Below, piece by piece: positions 23,919 to 32,564 of a stretch of 38,933 nt of DNA. Origin of the DNA: Thermoplasmata archaeon (GTDB lineage: Archaea > Thermoplasmatota > Thermoplasmata > Halarchaeoplasmatales > Halarchaeoplasmataceae); the NCBI GenBank assembly GCA_003553085.1, contig PUPH01000088.1, forward strand, positions 1 to 38,933. Direction: 5' to 3'. The position numbers and the translations under genes are program-made. Under the pieces are notes generated by a model, which saw only the letters and a program-made list of their open reading frames with translations, searched no databases and had not been told where the DNA came from. Numbering within the stretch: the stretch's first letter is position 1; each line of letters opens with the position of its first letter.

Positions 23919-24746
23919 TCATTTTGCATCTTTTCCTTGGACTTCTAGATCGTTTAGGAACCAAACTTCTTGTTGGTTGAACGGGACCTTGATGTCATTT
24001 TCCTCTAAGGTCTTCTTTATCTTCCAAAGCAACTCCATTCGGACTCTGAACCATTGAGTGGATGGAGCCCATATCCTAACCGTGATGTCCACCGAACTAC
24101 TGCCCAAGTTTTGTACAAATATCTGGGGCGGGGGTTCTTTCAATGCCAGGGGATGGTCTTCTATCAGACCTTTGATGATCTCTAATGCCTTATCCGCATC
24201 GTCGCTGTACCTGATCCCAACCACATACTCAAAACGTCTGGCTACGTTCTCCATGAAATTCGTTATACTGTTGGTGAAAACTTTTTCGTTGGGTATCCGC
24301 ACATAAACACCGTCGAAGGTCCTGATGGTGGTAGAGATGATCCGGATTTCCTCTACCATCCCCATGGATCCCTCACCACCTCCGATGCTGACAACGTCCT
24401 CGACCTTTACTGGTTTTTCTATGCTCAAAAATATTCCGGAGATCAAATTGGTGACTATACTCTGACTGGCAAAACCGATGACGATGGCCATAAGTCCACC
24501 GGCTACCAGAAGACCGGTAAGGTTGACTTCTAATATCGGTAGTGCTATCAAAACACCCACTATGACGAAGGTATAGTAGATGATTTTAGAGATCGTAGCG
24601 ATCCTATCCTTGGACATGTCTTTAAAGATCCTTTTCAAATTTAGGGCAATGGTCTTACCGATCATGGCTGCGATCAGCATTATCATCAATGCCAGCAGCA
24701 GATCGGAAACTGTGACCGTACTGTATAGTTCTCTATCCAAGATCAT
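23919..24746 (-). CDS. MscS family mechanosensitive ion channel
   Basis: The 275-residue product is a small-conductance mechanosensitive channel of the minimal type. Three membrane segments lie at about 10-32, 50-72 and 76-105. The pore-lining third helix is glycine/alanine-rich (GLLVAGGLMAIVIGFASQSIVTNL). The soluble beta domain follows with KPVKVEDVVSIGGGEG and RTFDGVYVRIPNEK. It opens under membrane tension to release osmolytes. Its ATG overlaps the stop of the upstream DUF432-like gene (ATGA), so the two are cotranslated. Confidence 0.93.
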   Translation of the reverse strand: MILDRELYSTVTVSDLLLALMIMLIAAMIGKTIALNLKRIFKDMSKDRIATISKIIYYTFVIVGVLIALPILEVNLTGLLVAGGLMAIVIGFASQSIVTNLISGIFLSIEKPVKVEDVVSIGGGEGSMGMVEEIRIISTTIRTFDGVYVRIPNEKVFTNSITNFMENVARRFEYVVGIRYSDDADKALEIIKGLIEDHPLALKEPPPQIFVQNLGSSSVDITVRIWAPSTQWFRVRMELLWKIKKTLEENDIKVPFNQQEVWFLNDLEVQGKDAK

Positions 24747-25450
24747 AGTCCACCCTCCATTATGAACCGTGTTCCTTTCAAGGGCTGTTTTTCTTTGATA
24801 TACAGTTCCAGAGCTTTTTTCATGCCCTTCTTCAGGGGTTTGTTTATGAAGTCGGTGACGGAAGTGTCCTCCTTCTTTATTGCCATCCTAGCCCGCATAG
24901 CCACGAGATCTTCATCATAAAAGATCTTCATCCCGTATGCGTTGAATACTACCTTATGTATCTCTATCCAATCGATACTGTTGTTCTTTATACTGAGTTC
25001 GATCACACCTTCATGTAGAATATTTGTCTCAGGTATATCTGGGAAAACGGTGCTCTTCCAATACTTACAGATCGTCCCTGTACTGACGTCTCCATATAGG
25101 GTGTATTTTGGTTTTTTTAGAGAAAATATGTCTATTGATTTCTGGCTCCTTTCTGCGTACAGAAACACACCGAGCTCCACAGGGAAGGTCAAGTATACCT
25201 TTCTCTTGGACTGTGGTTTTATGACTATCGCATTTTCCAGCTCTATCTGCAATGCCGAGGTCAACTTCATCGGTAGATTCAACGGCTCTATAGGCGAGAT
25301 ATTTAGTTTCGCTGTGTCGGTCAATATCTGCTTGGAAACGATATCTTCTCCTACCGTTCTGGTATATGTAAAACCGTCTCCTGAAGTTTCGGTCATCAGG
25401 GTGAATTCGTCGGTGGACAGCTGAAATGGTAATTCGTAATCACCGTACAT
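24743..25450 (-). CDS. DUF432-like archaeal protein, partner of MscS
   Basis: The 235-residue product resembles, from memory, the archaeal DUF432 family, whose genes occur near MscS in methanogens. It is soluble and beta-rich, with no membrane segment. It contains a KPKYTLYGDVSTGTICKYWKS motif (residues 112-130) and a positively charged C-terminus. Function is unknown; modulation of the channel is inferred only from the overlap. A TATA-like TTAAAATAAT is centred 26 bp from the ATG, so the mRNA may be leaderless. Confidence 0.6.
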   Translation of the reverse strand: MYGDYELPFQLSTDEFTLMTETSGDGFTYTRTVGEDIVSKQILTDTAKLNISPIEPLNLPMKLTSALQIELENAIVIKPQSKRKVYLTFPVELGVFLYAERSQKSIDIFSLKKPKYTLYGDVSTGTICKYWKSTVFPDIPETNILHEGVIELSIKNNSIDWIEIHKVVFNAYGMKIFYDEDLVAMRARMAIKKEDTSVTDFINKPLKKGMKKALELYIKEKQPLKGTRFIMEGGL

Positions 25451-25470
25451 CGTATCTTGAACAACTTAGA

Positions 25471-25480
25471 ATTATTTTAA
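25471..25480 (-). promoter_or_regulatory. TATA box of the DUF432-mscS operon
   Basis: Minus strand TTAAAATAAT is centred 26 bp from the start codon at 25450, and no ribosome binding site precedes that codon. Confidence 0.5.
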
Positions 25481-25494
25481 TGTTGGGTGCATAT

Positions 25495-25809
25495 TCACAG
25501 ATCACTTTCAAGGACATTTCGGATGCGTTTCATAGTGGAATCTAGTTCGATCAATATCTCTTTCAGGTGAGCTATAAAGTTTTCATGGTTCGATGAGATG
25601 GTCGCACCCCCTGGTGTTGGCTCGATCACCCCTTCTTTCTGAAGCATCCTCAAAGAATACCTAACTTTATGTTCGGGTAAGTTGAGCATGGAACTGAGTT
25701 TTGTTATACCGACGGGTTGCTCTTCTTCAACAATGTTTAAAATATCCACAGTTCGTTCCATCACCTCTAGCTCTTCAACAAGTTTTGTAGTGAGAGGACT
25801 TTTTTTCAT
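25495..25809 (-). CDS. Winged-helix transcriptional regulator
   Basis: The 104-residue product has a winged helix-turn-helix at about residues 15-70, with the pattern VGITKLSSMLNLPEHKVRYSLRMLQKEGVIEPT and a GGATISSNHE wing. The C-terminal helix (about 78-102) likely dimerises. It fits small archaeal MarR/ArsR-like regulators. No metal cysteines are present. An inverted repeat around its TATA box suggests autoregulation, and the divergent DUF835 gene starts 98 bp away. Confidence 0.8.
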   Translation of the reverse strand: MKKSPLTTKLVEELEVMERTVDILNIVEEEQPVGITKLSSMLNLPEHKVRYSLRMLQKEGVIEPTPGGATISSNHENFIAHLKEILIELDSTMKRIRNVLESDL

Positions 25810-25824
25810 ATCGATAGGCCATCA

Positions 25825-25852
25825 ACATCGGATTATATAAAACAACCGATGT
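25825..25852. promoter_or_regulatory. Operator-like inverted repeat around the regulator's TATA box
   Basis: ACATCGG (25825-25831) and CCGATGT (25846-25852) are perfect inverted seven-base arms with 14 bp between. The spacer holds the minus-strand TATA box (TTTTATATAAT), centred 27 bp from the regulator start. The right arm runs into a second palindrome, GATGTACATC (25848-25857). A dimer bound here would block TBP. Confidence 0.6.
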
Positions 25853-25870
25853 ACATCTTTTCCAGCAAAA

Positions 25871-25879
25871 TTATATATT
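25871..25879 (+). promoter_or_regulatory. TATA box of the DUF835 membrane protein gene
   Basis: TTATATATT is centred 32 bp from the ATG at 25907, giving a leader of about five bases or less. No ribosome binding site is visible. Confidence 0.55.
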
Positions 25880-25906
25880 GGGAGTATACTACTCTAATCG
25901 GATATT

Positions 25907-27943
25907 ATGTTGAGGAAAGCAAAGCAGATCATCGCAATCCTGATCACTGTAGCACTTTTTTCACCTTTGATAACAGCCTTAGGAGGCACCGAAACCGCTG
26001 ATGACCAAGGCGGAGAGTTGGTATGCAATACCAATTTACAACTGATCCCTCAAGCCGGAGAAGTTGGTGGTGGAAACGTTAGATGGAGGATCCGAGGTGA
26101 AGCCGCTCGAGATCTGAGAAGAGCGTTGATACATAGTGTGGGAGATGGAGAGGGTGAACTCAGGGAAGAACATCTACAAAAGTACCTGCAGACCTCTCGG
26201 ATGTTGGAATCTTATCTACAGCGAGGACCAACTCTCAGTAGCTATAGAGACAGCCACGCTTATACCTTTCAAGCAGCAGATTTCACACCACAGAGAGATA
26301 TAGAACCCGATGATTACATAGATTATCATGGTGTAGAGATCCGAAGATCCTCGTTAACATCAAGCAGCATCCTTGATGATACGGTGGGTCTTGTTGGTAG
26401 TACAGCTGATGACACATCGTCGATAGAGATTAAATTCACCATCAGCTTCCATGAAACACCCGGGACGGATGAGTTCGAGCTGAACCTTGCTGATCACAGG
26501 GTGATGACAGCAATATTCGATTCCATCATCATACCTAGGTACGATGTATTGATAGCGAGGAACGCTACTATCCCCGACACCATGGAATTTCAATTAGAGC
26601 ACTCAAACCTGTTGGTAAACGATGGTGAGGTTCAAGCTAGAGCGGTCATATTCCATCCCGATGGTAACCGAACGGTGATGCATCCAGATGACAACATAGT
26701 TATCACTTCGGATGGTTCTGTAGATGCTAGCGGTGTAGCGTTGGAGGAAGGCGACGAATTGATAGTATATTATGGACATGGAGTAGAATGGACCGGTAGA
26801 TCAAAACTGTCCCATTGGACTTACGTGGTCGGGACACACAGCTATTATCAGCCCGATTACGATGATGGCACCCTGTACGTGATCAGAACCCCTGCGGGCA
26901 ACCTTCTTCATTACTCGGTAGAGTATGACGGTTACGACGAACCGAATGCAACTATAATGTGGAAGCAGTTCAATATCATCGAAAACCCCCAGCTGTTGTT
27001 TGTGATAGCTGCGGTCTCTGCATATTTTACGGTAAAATTCCCAAAAAATCAGTTCAAAAAGTATCGAGACATATATCATCCATCAAAAAGATCGAGAGCT
27101 GAGAAACACGGCTTGACCCACATATCCGCGAGGATCATGTCAATCCTTATACTCGTTTTCTATTTTATACCTGCCATGGGACCACTGTTCATCGGTGGAT
27201 TATATCTCATCATCATCTCAGCCGGATTATTGGTGGCCAGCATATTCATATCAAAATTCTTCTACTCAAGAAAGGCGGAAGATATCCCTGAAGAATATAT
27301 CAAACCTCCTAAGAAAAAGTCTAGGATAACTCCGGTAAAAACAGTGAAGAGAAAAAAACCTTCGGTTAAAAAACACACATGTAAATTTTGTGAAGAAACC
27401 TTCACCATACCTCTGGAGAAGAATCTTGTTGTGGTCAAATGTCCCTCTTGCGGTCAAAGACAGAGGAAGCTCAAAGAAGGATATAATTATCTTATACTGG
27501 AAGATAAAGGGAACCATGTATTTTCCATATTTACCGATTTCCTAGAGGAGGGGTTACCTGGTCTGATCGTTACCACCAAGATCCCTAACAAGGTTCGTGA
27601 AAAATTCAATCTGACCGATGTCGAAATACAATGGCTTACCGACCATGATTCCTCTGAACACGATGTATTAGATCCTACCAGGCTAGAATTTGACCTTACA
27701 AGATCTATAGCGAATTTTGCTAACGACTTCGAGAGGGGTGTTCTTCTACTCGATGGATTGGAATATCTCATAGTGGAGAACGGTTTTGAAAACGTGTCCA
27801 AGTTCCTAAAAAAGTCAACCGACACCTGTTCGGTCAATTCCACTACTTATCTTGTTCATCTCGATCCCTCATCACTTTCAGAGGCTGAGTTAAGCATAAT
27901 CTCGAAGGAGTTCGATCACGTCGAAGATCTAAGGGAAAATTGA
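25907..27943 (+). CDS. DUF835 membrane protein with ectodomain and zinc ribbon
   Basis: This 678-residue protein starts with a signal peptide or anchor (about 5-25). A large extracytoplasmic region runs to about residue 350, then three membrane segments (about 355-375, 405-430 and 430-450). The cytoplasmic part has a KKP-rich linker, a zinc ribbon with CKFC and CPSC (about 493-515) and a C-terminal DUF835 domain (about 525-678). That domain includes YNYLILEDKGNHVFSIFTD and RGVLLLDGLEYLIVENGF. DUF835 is an archaeal domain of unknown function found in signalling-like architectures. An envelope sensor role is inference. It may be controlled by the divergent regulator. Confidence 0.75.
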   Translation: MLRKAKQIIAILITVALFSPLITALGGTETADDQGGELVCNTNLQLIPQAGEVGGGNVRWRIRGEAARDLRRALIHSVGDGEGELREEHLQKYLQTSRMLESYLQRGPTLSSYRDSHAYTFQAADFTPQRDIEPDDYIDYHGVEIRRSSLTSSSILDDTVGLVGSTADDTSSIEIKFTISFHETPGTDEFELNLADHRVMTAIFDSIIIPRYDVLIARNATIPDTMEFQLEHSNLLVNDGEVQARAVIFHPDGNRTVMHPDDNIVITSDGSVDASGVALEEGDELIVYYGHGVEWTGRSKLSHWTYVVGTHSYYQPDYDDGTLYVIRTPAGNLLHYSVEYDGYDEPNATIMWKQFNIIENPQLLFVIAAVSAYFTVKFPKNQFKKYRDIYHPSKRSRAEKHGLTHISARIMSILILVFYFIPAMGPLFIGGLYLIIISAGLLVASIFISKFFYSRKAEDIPEEYIKPPKKKSRITPVKTVKRKKPSVKKHTCKFCEETFTIPLEKNLVVVKCPSCGQRQRKLKEGYNYLILEDKGNHVFSIFTDFLEEGLPGLIVTTKIPNKVREKFNLTDVEIQWLTDHDSSEHDVLDPTRLEFDLTRSIANFANDFERGVLLLDGLEYLIVENGFENVSKFLKKSTDTCSVNSTTYLVHLDPSSLSEAELSIISKEFDHVEDLREN

Positions 27944-28498
27944 TCAATCCCAACGTTTGTAAACTCCATGCTCTAATCCGAGACAGTCAAGTAGTTTACC
28001 TACTACAAAATCTACCAGATCCATGATATCTTGAGGATCTCCATAGAAAGCGGGACACGCCGGCAGGACTATACCTCCCGCTTCACTTATAGCCACCATA
28101 TTCTCCAGATGTATCTTGGACAGAGGAGTTTCCCTGGGTACTAGTATCAGTTTTCTTCCTTCTTTTAAAGCTACTGCTGAGGAACGGGTTATCAGATTGT
28201 CCGCCACTCCAGTAGCTATCTTTGAAAGGGTAGATACAGAGCAGGGGATGACTATCACCCCATCGTAAAGAGAACTGCCCGATGCCGGGGGAGCGTCCAT
28301 CTCGTCAGGCTTAAATTCGTTGTGGGCTAAAGATGACAACTCTTCCTTGTCAACATCCAACTCTAACTCTATCATCTGTTCTGCAGCATTGGATATGACA
28401 AGATCCACTACAACATCTTCCATCTCAGAGAGTACACGAAGCAGCCTTTCACCGTAAACAACTCCCGACGCACCGCTTATGCATAGAAGTAACTTCAT
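27944..28498 (-). CDS. ubiX: UbiX-like flavin prenyltransferase
   Basis: The 184-residue product has the UbiX/Pad1 N-terminus KLLLCISGASGVVYGERLL with the FMN-binding GASG loop. VIPCSVSTLSKIATGVADNLITRSSAVALKE spans about residues 83-113, and LVPRETPLSKIHLENM follows. The enzyme attaches a dimethylallyl group to FMN to make prenylated FMN for UbiD decarboxylases. No UbiD is in this window. A TATA-like CATATTATAG lies 27 bp before the ATG. It ends directly beside the stop of the convergent DUF835 gene. Confidence 0.92.
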   Translation of the reverse strand: MKLLLCISGASGVVYGERLLRVLSEMEDVVVDLVISNAAEQMIELELDVDKEELSSLAHNEFKPDEMDAPPASGSSLYDGVIVIPCSVSTLSKIATGVADNLITRSSAVALKEGRKLILVPRETPLSKIHLENMVAISEAGGIVLPACPAFYGDPQDIMDLVDFVVGKLLDCLGLEHGVYKRWD

Positions 28499-28520
28499 AC
28501 ATCATAGTAGTGATAGTGCG

Positions 28521-28530
28521 CTATAATATG
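28521..28530 (-). promoter_or_regulatory. TATA box of ubiX
   Basis: Minus strand CATATTATAG is centred about 27 bp from the ATG at 28498, with no ribosome binding site; leaderless expression is likely. Confidence 0.5.
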
Positions 28531-28541
28531 ATTTTGTATGC

Positions 28542-29999
28542 TCACATACTAACTTCCATATCGCTGTACCTCTTTCCAGTCATCTTGAAAAGGATCACCA
28601 TCACCAATGCTGCCATATCTGCAAAGAAGATGCAGGTCAAAAGGCCAAGGATACGATCCATCTGGAAGACAGCAGTCGGTATCCCTAAGAAAAAGGTACC
28701 AGTTATAAGACAGAACATTAAACTTGAGTACATCGTCATGACATCGGGCGCTCCTCTATTGCTTTCGTCGAAATTGGGGAAGACCACCCCCATCAGTACA
28801 CCGATACCGGTGAACAGAAAGTACATGCAGAACGAAGCGGCCAGAGCGAATAAAATGAATATAGGTGGATACTCTAGCACCATCGTGATCGGCAACACCA
28901 GTACCAAGCTGTTCAAAGGAGAGAATAAGAGGGATGAACTGGCCTTGCCCCATACCAAACTCCGACTGTCTAAAGGTGCTGTACGAAATCCCCATAACCT
29001 GTTCCCATCCCTACTGAATAAGGTGAGCGAAGGTATCACGCTGTGGACGACGATCCCCGTGTATATCGTGATACCGATCAATGCGGGATAAAAGTACTTG
29101 CCTAGATCCAGTCCGATATCCGGATCAGGACCGAGCTGCCTATAGATGAACAGTAAACCGATGCTCAAGATCAGGTTGACGCCTATTGTCGCGGGTATCT
29201 GACGGTTTCTCCATCTTCTCAGTATCTCTCCCTGAGCTACTTTTCTTATCCCTGGTGGTATGATGGATGGTAAAAAGTCCTTCCGACGATGGAATCGAAG
29301 TACATTGTGATTTTTACCTTTGATCCCTGAGATCCATGCGTTTTTGAACATGGGGGTGGTGATGAGTGTGATAAAAACAGAGTATAGTAGTAATATTGCT
29401 ATGAGCACCAATTGAGTTGATGGACTCAACGACGGGTGCAGTATCGTCCAGACAAACGTAAGGACCTGTCCATAAACGGATACGAGTATGATCTTATCTT
29501 TCAACGATGCTTGATGTGAAAAAACCGCTAGATTAAAACCTACGCAGGGTGCAAGGATGATCAATGCATATAGTTTAACGAAGAACATACTGTCCGCAGG
29601 TAGAGTGATGCCCTGAACATGTATAAGGAGTGTTACTAAGGACATCACAAAAGCTATCAACGCGAGGTTATACCAGAACACCTTCAACAAGCGGGAAAGA
29701 GCGATCTTCACCGTTCGTATCGGTGTAACAAAATAGTACTTTAGAGAATGGTTTCTCAAACTGTCCTCTGAAGTTTCTGCAGAGGCCTTAGCCATCAGAA
29801 TGAAAAACAGGGAGAAAAGTATGTCTCTTCGTGTAGGGTTGATGAAAGGTTCATCCATCTCCGCTATCAGAACGATGACAATGAGTGTCATCCATATACC
29901 GGCTATAAGGAGGATCAGGAACCATAGTGTCATGAAAGGATGTTCACTTATCTTCGATCTACTGACCCTGTACGATCTTATGATCTCTGTGGAAAACAT
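28542..29999 (-). CDS. ABC transporter permease, ABC-2 type
   Basis: The 485-residue integral membrane protein has about twelve hydrophobic segments, starting with PFMTLWFLILLIAGIWMTLI. It begins one base after the ATPase stop, so it is the permease partner of that subunit. Its topology suits a two-component exporter whose permease carries both halves in one chain. The cargo is unknown. It lacks a recognised peptide or drug signature. Confidence 0.8.
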   Translation of the reverse strand: MFSTEIIRSYRVSRSKISEHPFMTLWFLILLIAGIWMTLIVIVLIAEMDEPFINPTRRDILFSLFFILMAKASAETSEDSLRNHSLKYYFVTPIRTVKIALSRLLKVFWYNLALIAFVMSLVTLLIHVQGITLPADSMFFVKLYALIILAPCVGFNLAVFSHQASLKDKIILVSVYGQVLTFVWTILHPSLSPSTQLVLIAILLLYSVFITLITTPMFKNAWISGIKGKNHNVLRFHRRKDFLPSIIPPGIRKVAQGEILRRWRNRQIPATIGVNLILSIGLLFIYRQLGPDPDIGLDLGKYFYPALIGITIYTGIVVHSVIPSLTLFSRDGNRLWGFRTAPLDSRSLVWGKASSSLLFSPLNSLVLVLPITMVLEYPPIFILFALAASFCMYFLFTGIGVLMGVVFPNFDESNRGAPDVMTMYSSLMFCLITGTFFLGIPTAVFQMDRILGLLTCIFFADMAALVMVILFKMTGKRYSDMEVSM

Positions 30000-30000
30000 C

Positions 30001-30729
30001 TCAATTATTTGACCTGACGTGATTGACCACCTCTACAAAAACCTCCTCTATAGTGTCACAATCGTATTTATTATAAAGCTCTCCAACGCCACCATGAGCG
30101 ACTATACGCCCCTCTTCGATTATAGCGACCTTATCGGCGATATCCTCGGTGATGGAAGTGATATGTGTACTCATAAGGATGGCTTTACCTTCGGCAGCTT
30201 CTCCTCTTATTCGCCTCTTGATATACCTTGTGAACCTGGGATCCAATCCGCTTGTTGGTTCGTCCAGTATCAGGTTTGGAGGATCATTTATCAAAGAGTT
30301 GGCGAAAAGCACCTTCTGTTTCATCCCTTTGGAATAACTGCTGATCTCGCTGTCGATAACTCTATCGAGCTCTAGTTGTTCGGACAGTATTTGGATCCTT
30401 TGGCTTAACTTCGTTTCCTCTACTCCCCTCAGAGATCCCATCACATCCAGGAATTCTCTACCTGTCAATCTATCGTATAGGTGGGGATGCTCGGGCATAT
30501 ACCCAAAGCGCTCTCTTCCTTCAACGTTATCCCACACGGAGAACCCATCGATGAGTGCTACACCACCGCTGGAACGGAGTAAACCGGTGAGTATTTTGAT
30601 CAGTGTAGTCTTCCCTGCTCCATTGGAGCCCAGCAGTACAAAGACTGAGCCGGGATGAACTTCGAGTGAGACACCTTTGAGTGCCTGGTAGTTCCCGTAA
30701 TTCTTCTTGAGTTCCTTGACTTCTATCAT
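30001..30729 (-). CDS. ABC transporter ATP-binding protein
   Basis: This 242-residue ATPase has Walker A GSNGAGKTT at residues 34-42 and a signature motif in SSYSKGMKQKV (about 130-140). Walker B with the D-loop is LILDEPTSGLDP (153-164), and the switch histidine is in MSTHIT. It resembles CcmA/NatA-type exporters. It overlaps the NIF3-like gene upstream by four bases and is followed by its permease. Confidence 0.94.
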   Translation of the reverse strand: MIEVKELKKNYGNYQALKGVSLEVHPGSVFVLLGSNGAGKTTLIKILTGLLRSSGGVALIDGFSVWDNVEGRERFGYMPEHPHLYDRLTGREFLDVMGSLRGVEETKLSQRIQILSEQLELDRVIDSEISSYSKGMKQKVLFANSLINDPPNLILDEPTSGLDPRFTRYIKRRIRGEAAEGKAILMSTHITSITEDIADKVAIIEEGRIVAHGGVGELYNKYDCDTIEEVFVEVVNHVRSNN

Positions 30730-31682
30730 TTGTTACGTGAATGTCTGATGAACCCGCTGCATGGAATTATCTCGACTCCCTTCTTTTCCAGTTCATCCAG
30801 GAACAGGTTCAGCCCTACGGAGTCGCTGGCCATGTGACCGGCGATCACGTAATTAAGATGATGTTTTTCAGCTTCCTTTCTGTGCTCTTCGCTGAGGTGC
30901 ATACCTATCACGGTTCCTACTCCTGATTGTGCCATCTTTTCATAAGATTTTTTTGACCCCTCGGTTCCACCGGTCATCTCGATGACCACCTTTCCAGCTT
31001 TTCGGTCCTCGCTTCCTATCAACACGAATGGTCCGCTGCCGTATTTCCTTGCCTCATGGTATTCGGGAACGTCTTTGAGCATATCTATAACATCTTTGAC
31101 GGTATCTAATTCATTCTCCTCTATCAATCCCTTCAGGTGGTCGTTGACCAGGTTGTCAGCTGGAGTGTGTACGCACATAAAAGGTATGTCCATGAGTTTA
31201 GCGGCGTCTAATGTTTTATTATAATTACGACCTTTGATCCTTCTTTCCACTTCTCTTATCCTCTCATTCATCAACGATTCAGCTATGTTGATGGGGATCC
31301 CCCATTCGTAAAGCACATCTTTTTGAAGATGCATCACTTCGTGCAGTCCAGCTATACCCAGACCACTCGGGTGGTGACTGATCATCAGGTCTACTTTTTT
31401 CCCTTTCTCGTTCATCCTATCGGCGAGTACAACTTCTCCCGTTGTGAAGTCGACACCTACCATAACGGATCGTATCTCTTGATCCATGTCTCCATATAGG
31501 ACCCTGGTGTCCTGAAATGGATTTTCCAGGCGCTGCTTGTCGAAAACCTCTTTATCCTTCCCCTCAAGATCTTCATACTTCTCTTTTTCGTCTTCTATGA
31601 TCTTGTTAACAGTTTCTTCACCCCGTGGATCGACCTGCTTTCCCATCTCGATCGCTAGTTCGTAAATCTCCTTCAATTTCAT
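30726..31682 (-). CDS. NIF3-like (DUF34) protein, long form
   Basis: NIF3 proteins are conserved, putatively metal-binding hexamers of unresolved function, suggested as GTP cyclohydrolase-like. The 318-residue product has the MISHHPSGLG motif (residues 100-109) and the C-terminal AGHMASDSVGLN motif, both with conserved histidines. An N-terminal extension of about 60 residues is charged. It has its own TATA-like element (31709-31718) and a 4-bp overlap with the ABC ATPase. Any link to transport is inference. Confidence 0.8.
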   Translation of the reverse strand: MKLKEIYELAIEMGKQVDPRGEETVNKIIEDEKEKYEDLEGKDKEVFDKQRLENPFQDTRVLYGDMDQEIRSVMVGVDFTTGEVVLADRMNEKGKKVDLMISHHPSGLGIAGLHEVMHLQKDVLYEWGIPINIAESLMNERIREVERRIKGRNYNKTLDAAKLMDIPFMCVHTPADNLVNDHLKGLIEENELDTVKDVIDMLKDVPEYHEARKYGSGPFVLIGSEDRKAGKVVIEMTGGTEGSKKSYEKMAQSGVGTVIGMHLSEEHRKEAEKHHLNYVIAGHMASDSVGLNLFLDELEKKGVEIIPCSGFIRHSRNK

Positions 31683-31708
31683 GGTTACCGACTACTGCAA
31701 CAACAGGG

Positions 31709-31718
31709 GTTAAATAAT
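31709..31718 (-). promoter_or_regulatory. TATA-like element before the NIF3 gene
   Basis: Minus strand ATTATTTAAC is centred 32 bp from the ATG at 31682, in the 48-bp gap after the HAD gene. It suggests an internal promoter. Confidence 0.4.
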
Positions 31719-31730
31719 CTTTTCCTACTC

Positions 31731-32564
31731 TTACTTAAGTACGTAGTGGTTCATAGCCCATGAGAAGCCACTTTTTAGACATGAAGGTGCTATATCGTCT
31801 GCCCTTTTTTTGACCTCCTCCGGTGAATCTTCCATAGCTATGCCCATACCGGCGATCTCGATCATCGGTAGATCTACATGATCATTGCCTATGGCCAGCA
31901 CGGTCTCCAAGTCCAAGATATCCAGGTCGGACAATATCTCCAATGCAGAACCTTTGTTTATCTCAGAAGGGTAAACCGTTATAGCAACCCATTCTCCCAG
32001 CCGATGATGTCTGTGGATGGTCGTACGGTCAGAGAAACTTTTCTGAACGAAATCTTCCATATCCTTCAAACCTACCCGGCCGTTGATCTCAGAGTGCATC
32101 ATGAAGCTGATGGGAGGTTCGTTTTCGATAGCTTGGCTGTTACGATCTACAAGAACCGCCACTTTATCTTCCTCTAAGAGGTCCGCACCTCTATCCCGTC
32201 TTTTTTTCCAGTACTTTTTTTCCTTGAATATGGTGGTGATCTCGTAATCCTTCTCATCTGCGTAGTCTGCAATGGATGTGGCCACGTTCATATCCAACTC
32301 TTTACCGTATAACTCCTTACAATCACTCGACTCCCAGCCAGGGCCCAATATATGCGCCCCGTTCAGACATACTCCAGGATGATCCGCCACACCCGTTCCT
32401 TTGAGTATACTCGAAGCAGAACACCTCATCCTGGTGGTCACCGTGATCACCGGTATACCGGCAGATAGAACTCGATCCAAAGCCAGCCTATCTTCATCTG
32501 TTATCTTATGATCATGGGCCAATGTCCCATCTAGGTCCGTGACTACCGTTTCTATCTCTTTCAA
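31731..32564 (-). CDS. HAD superfamily hydrolase, Cof type
   Basis: The 277-residue product has catalytic aspartates 10 and 12 in VTDLDGTL (motif I) and a C2-type cap in the middle. GNDHVDLPMIEIAG holds the motif IV acidic pair, and GIAMEDSPEEVKKRAD follows. Cof-like enzymes dephosphorylate sugar phosphates or cofactors such as FMN or PLP precursors; the substrate here is unknown. It starts at a TTG that overlaps the NadA stop by four bases. The function may relate to NAD or phosphate-sugar metabolism, but only by proximity. Confidence 0.88.
   Translation of the reverse strand: MKEIETVVTDLDGTLAHDHKITDEDRLALDRVLSAGIPVITVTTRMRCSASSILKGTGVADHPGVCLNGAHILGPGWESSDCKELYGKELDMNVATSIADYADEKDYEITTIFKEKKYWKKRRDRGADLLEEDKVAVLVDRNSQAIENEPPISFMMHSEINGRVGLKDMEDFVQKSFSDRTTIHRHHRLGEWVAITVYPSEINKGSALEILSDLDILDLETVLAIGNDHVDLPMIEIAGMGIAMEDSPEEVKKRADDIAPSCLKSGFSWAMNHYVLK

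Noticed and set aside
28510-29091. 193-codon plus-strand frame opposite the ABC permease
   Set aside because: It runs antisense through a clear membrane protein gene, has no homology signature and is explained by codon bias.
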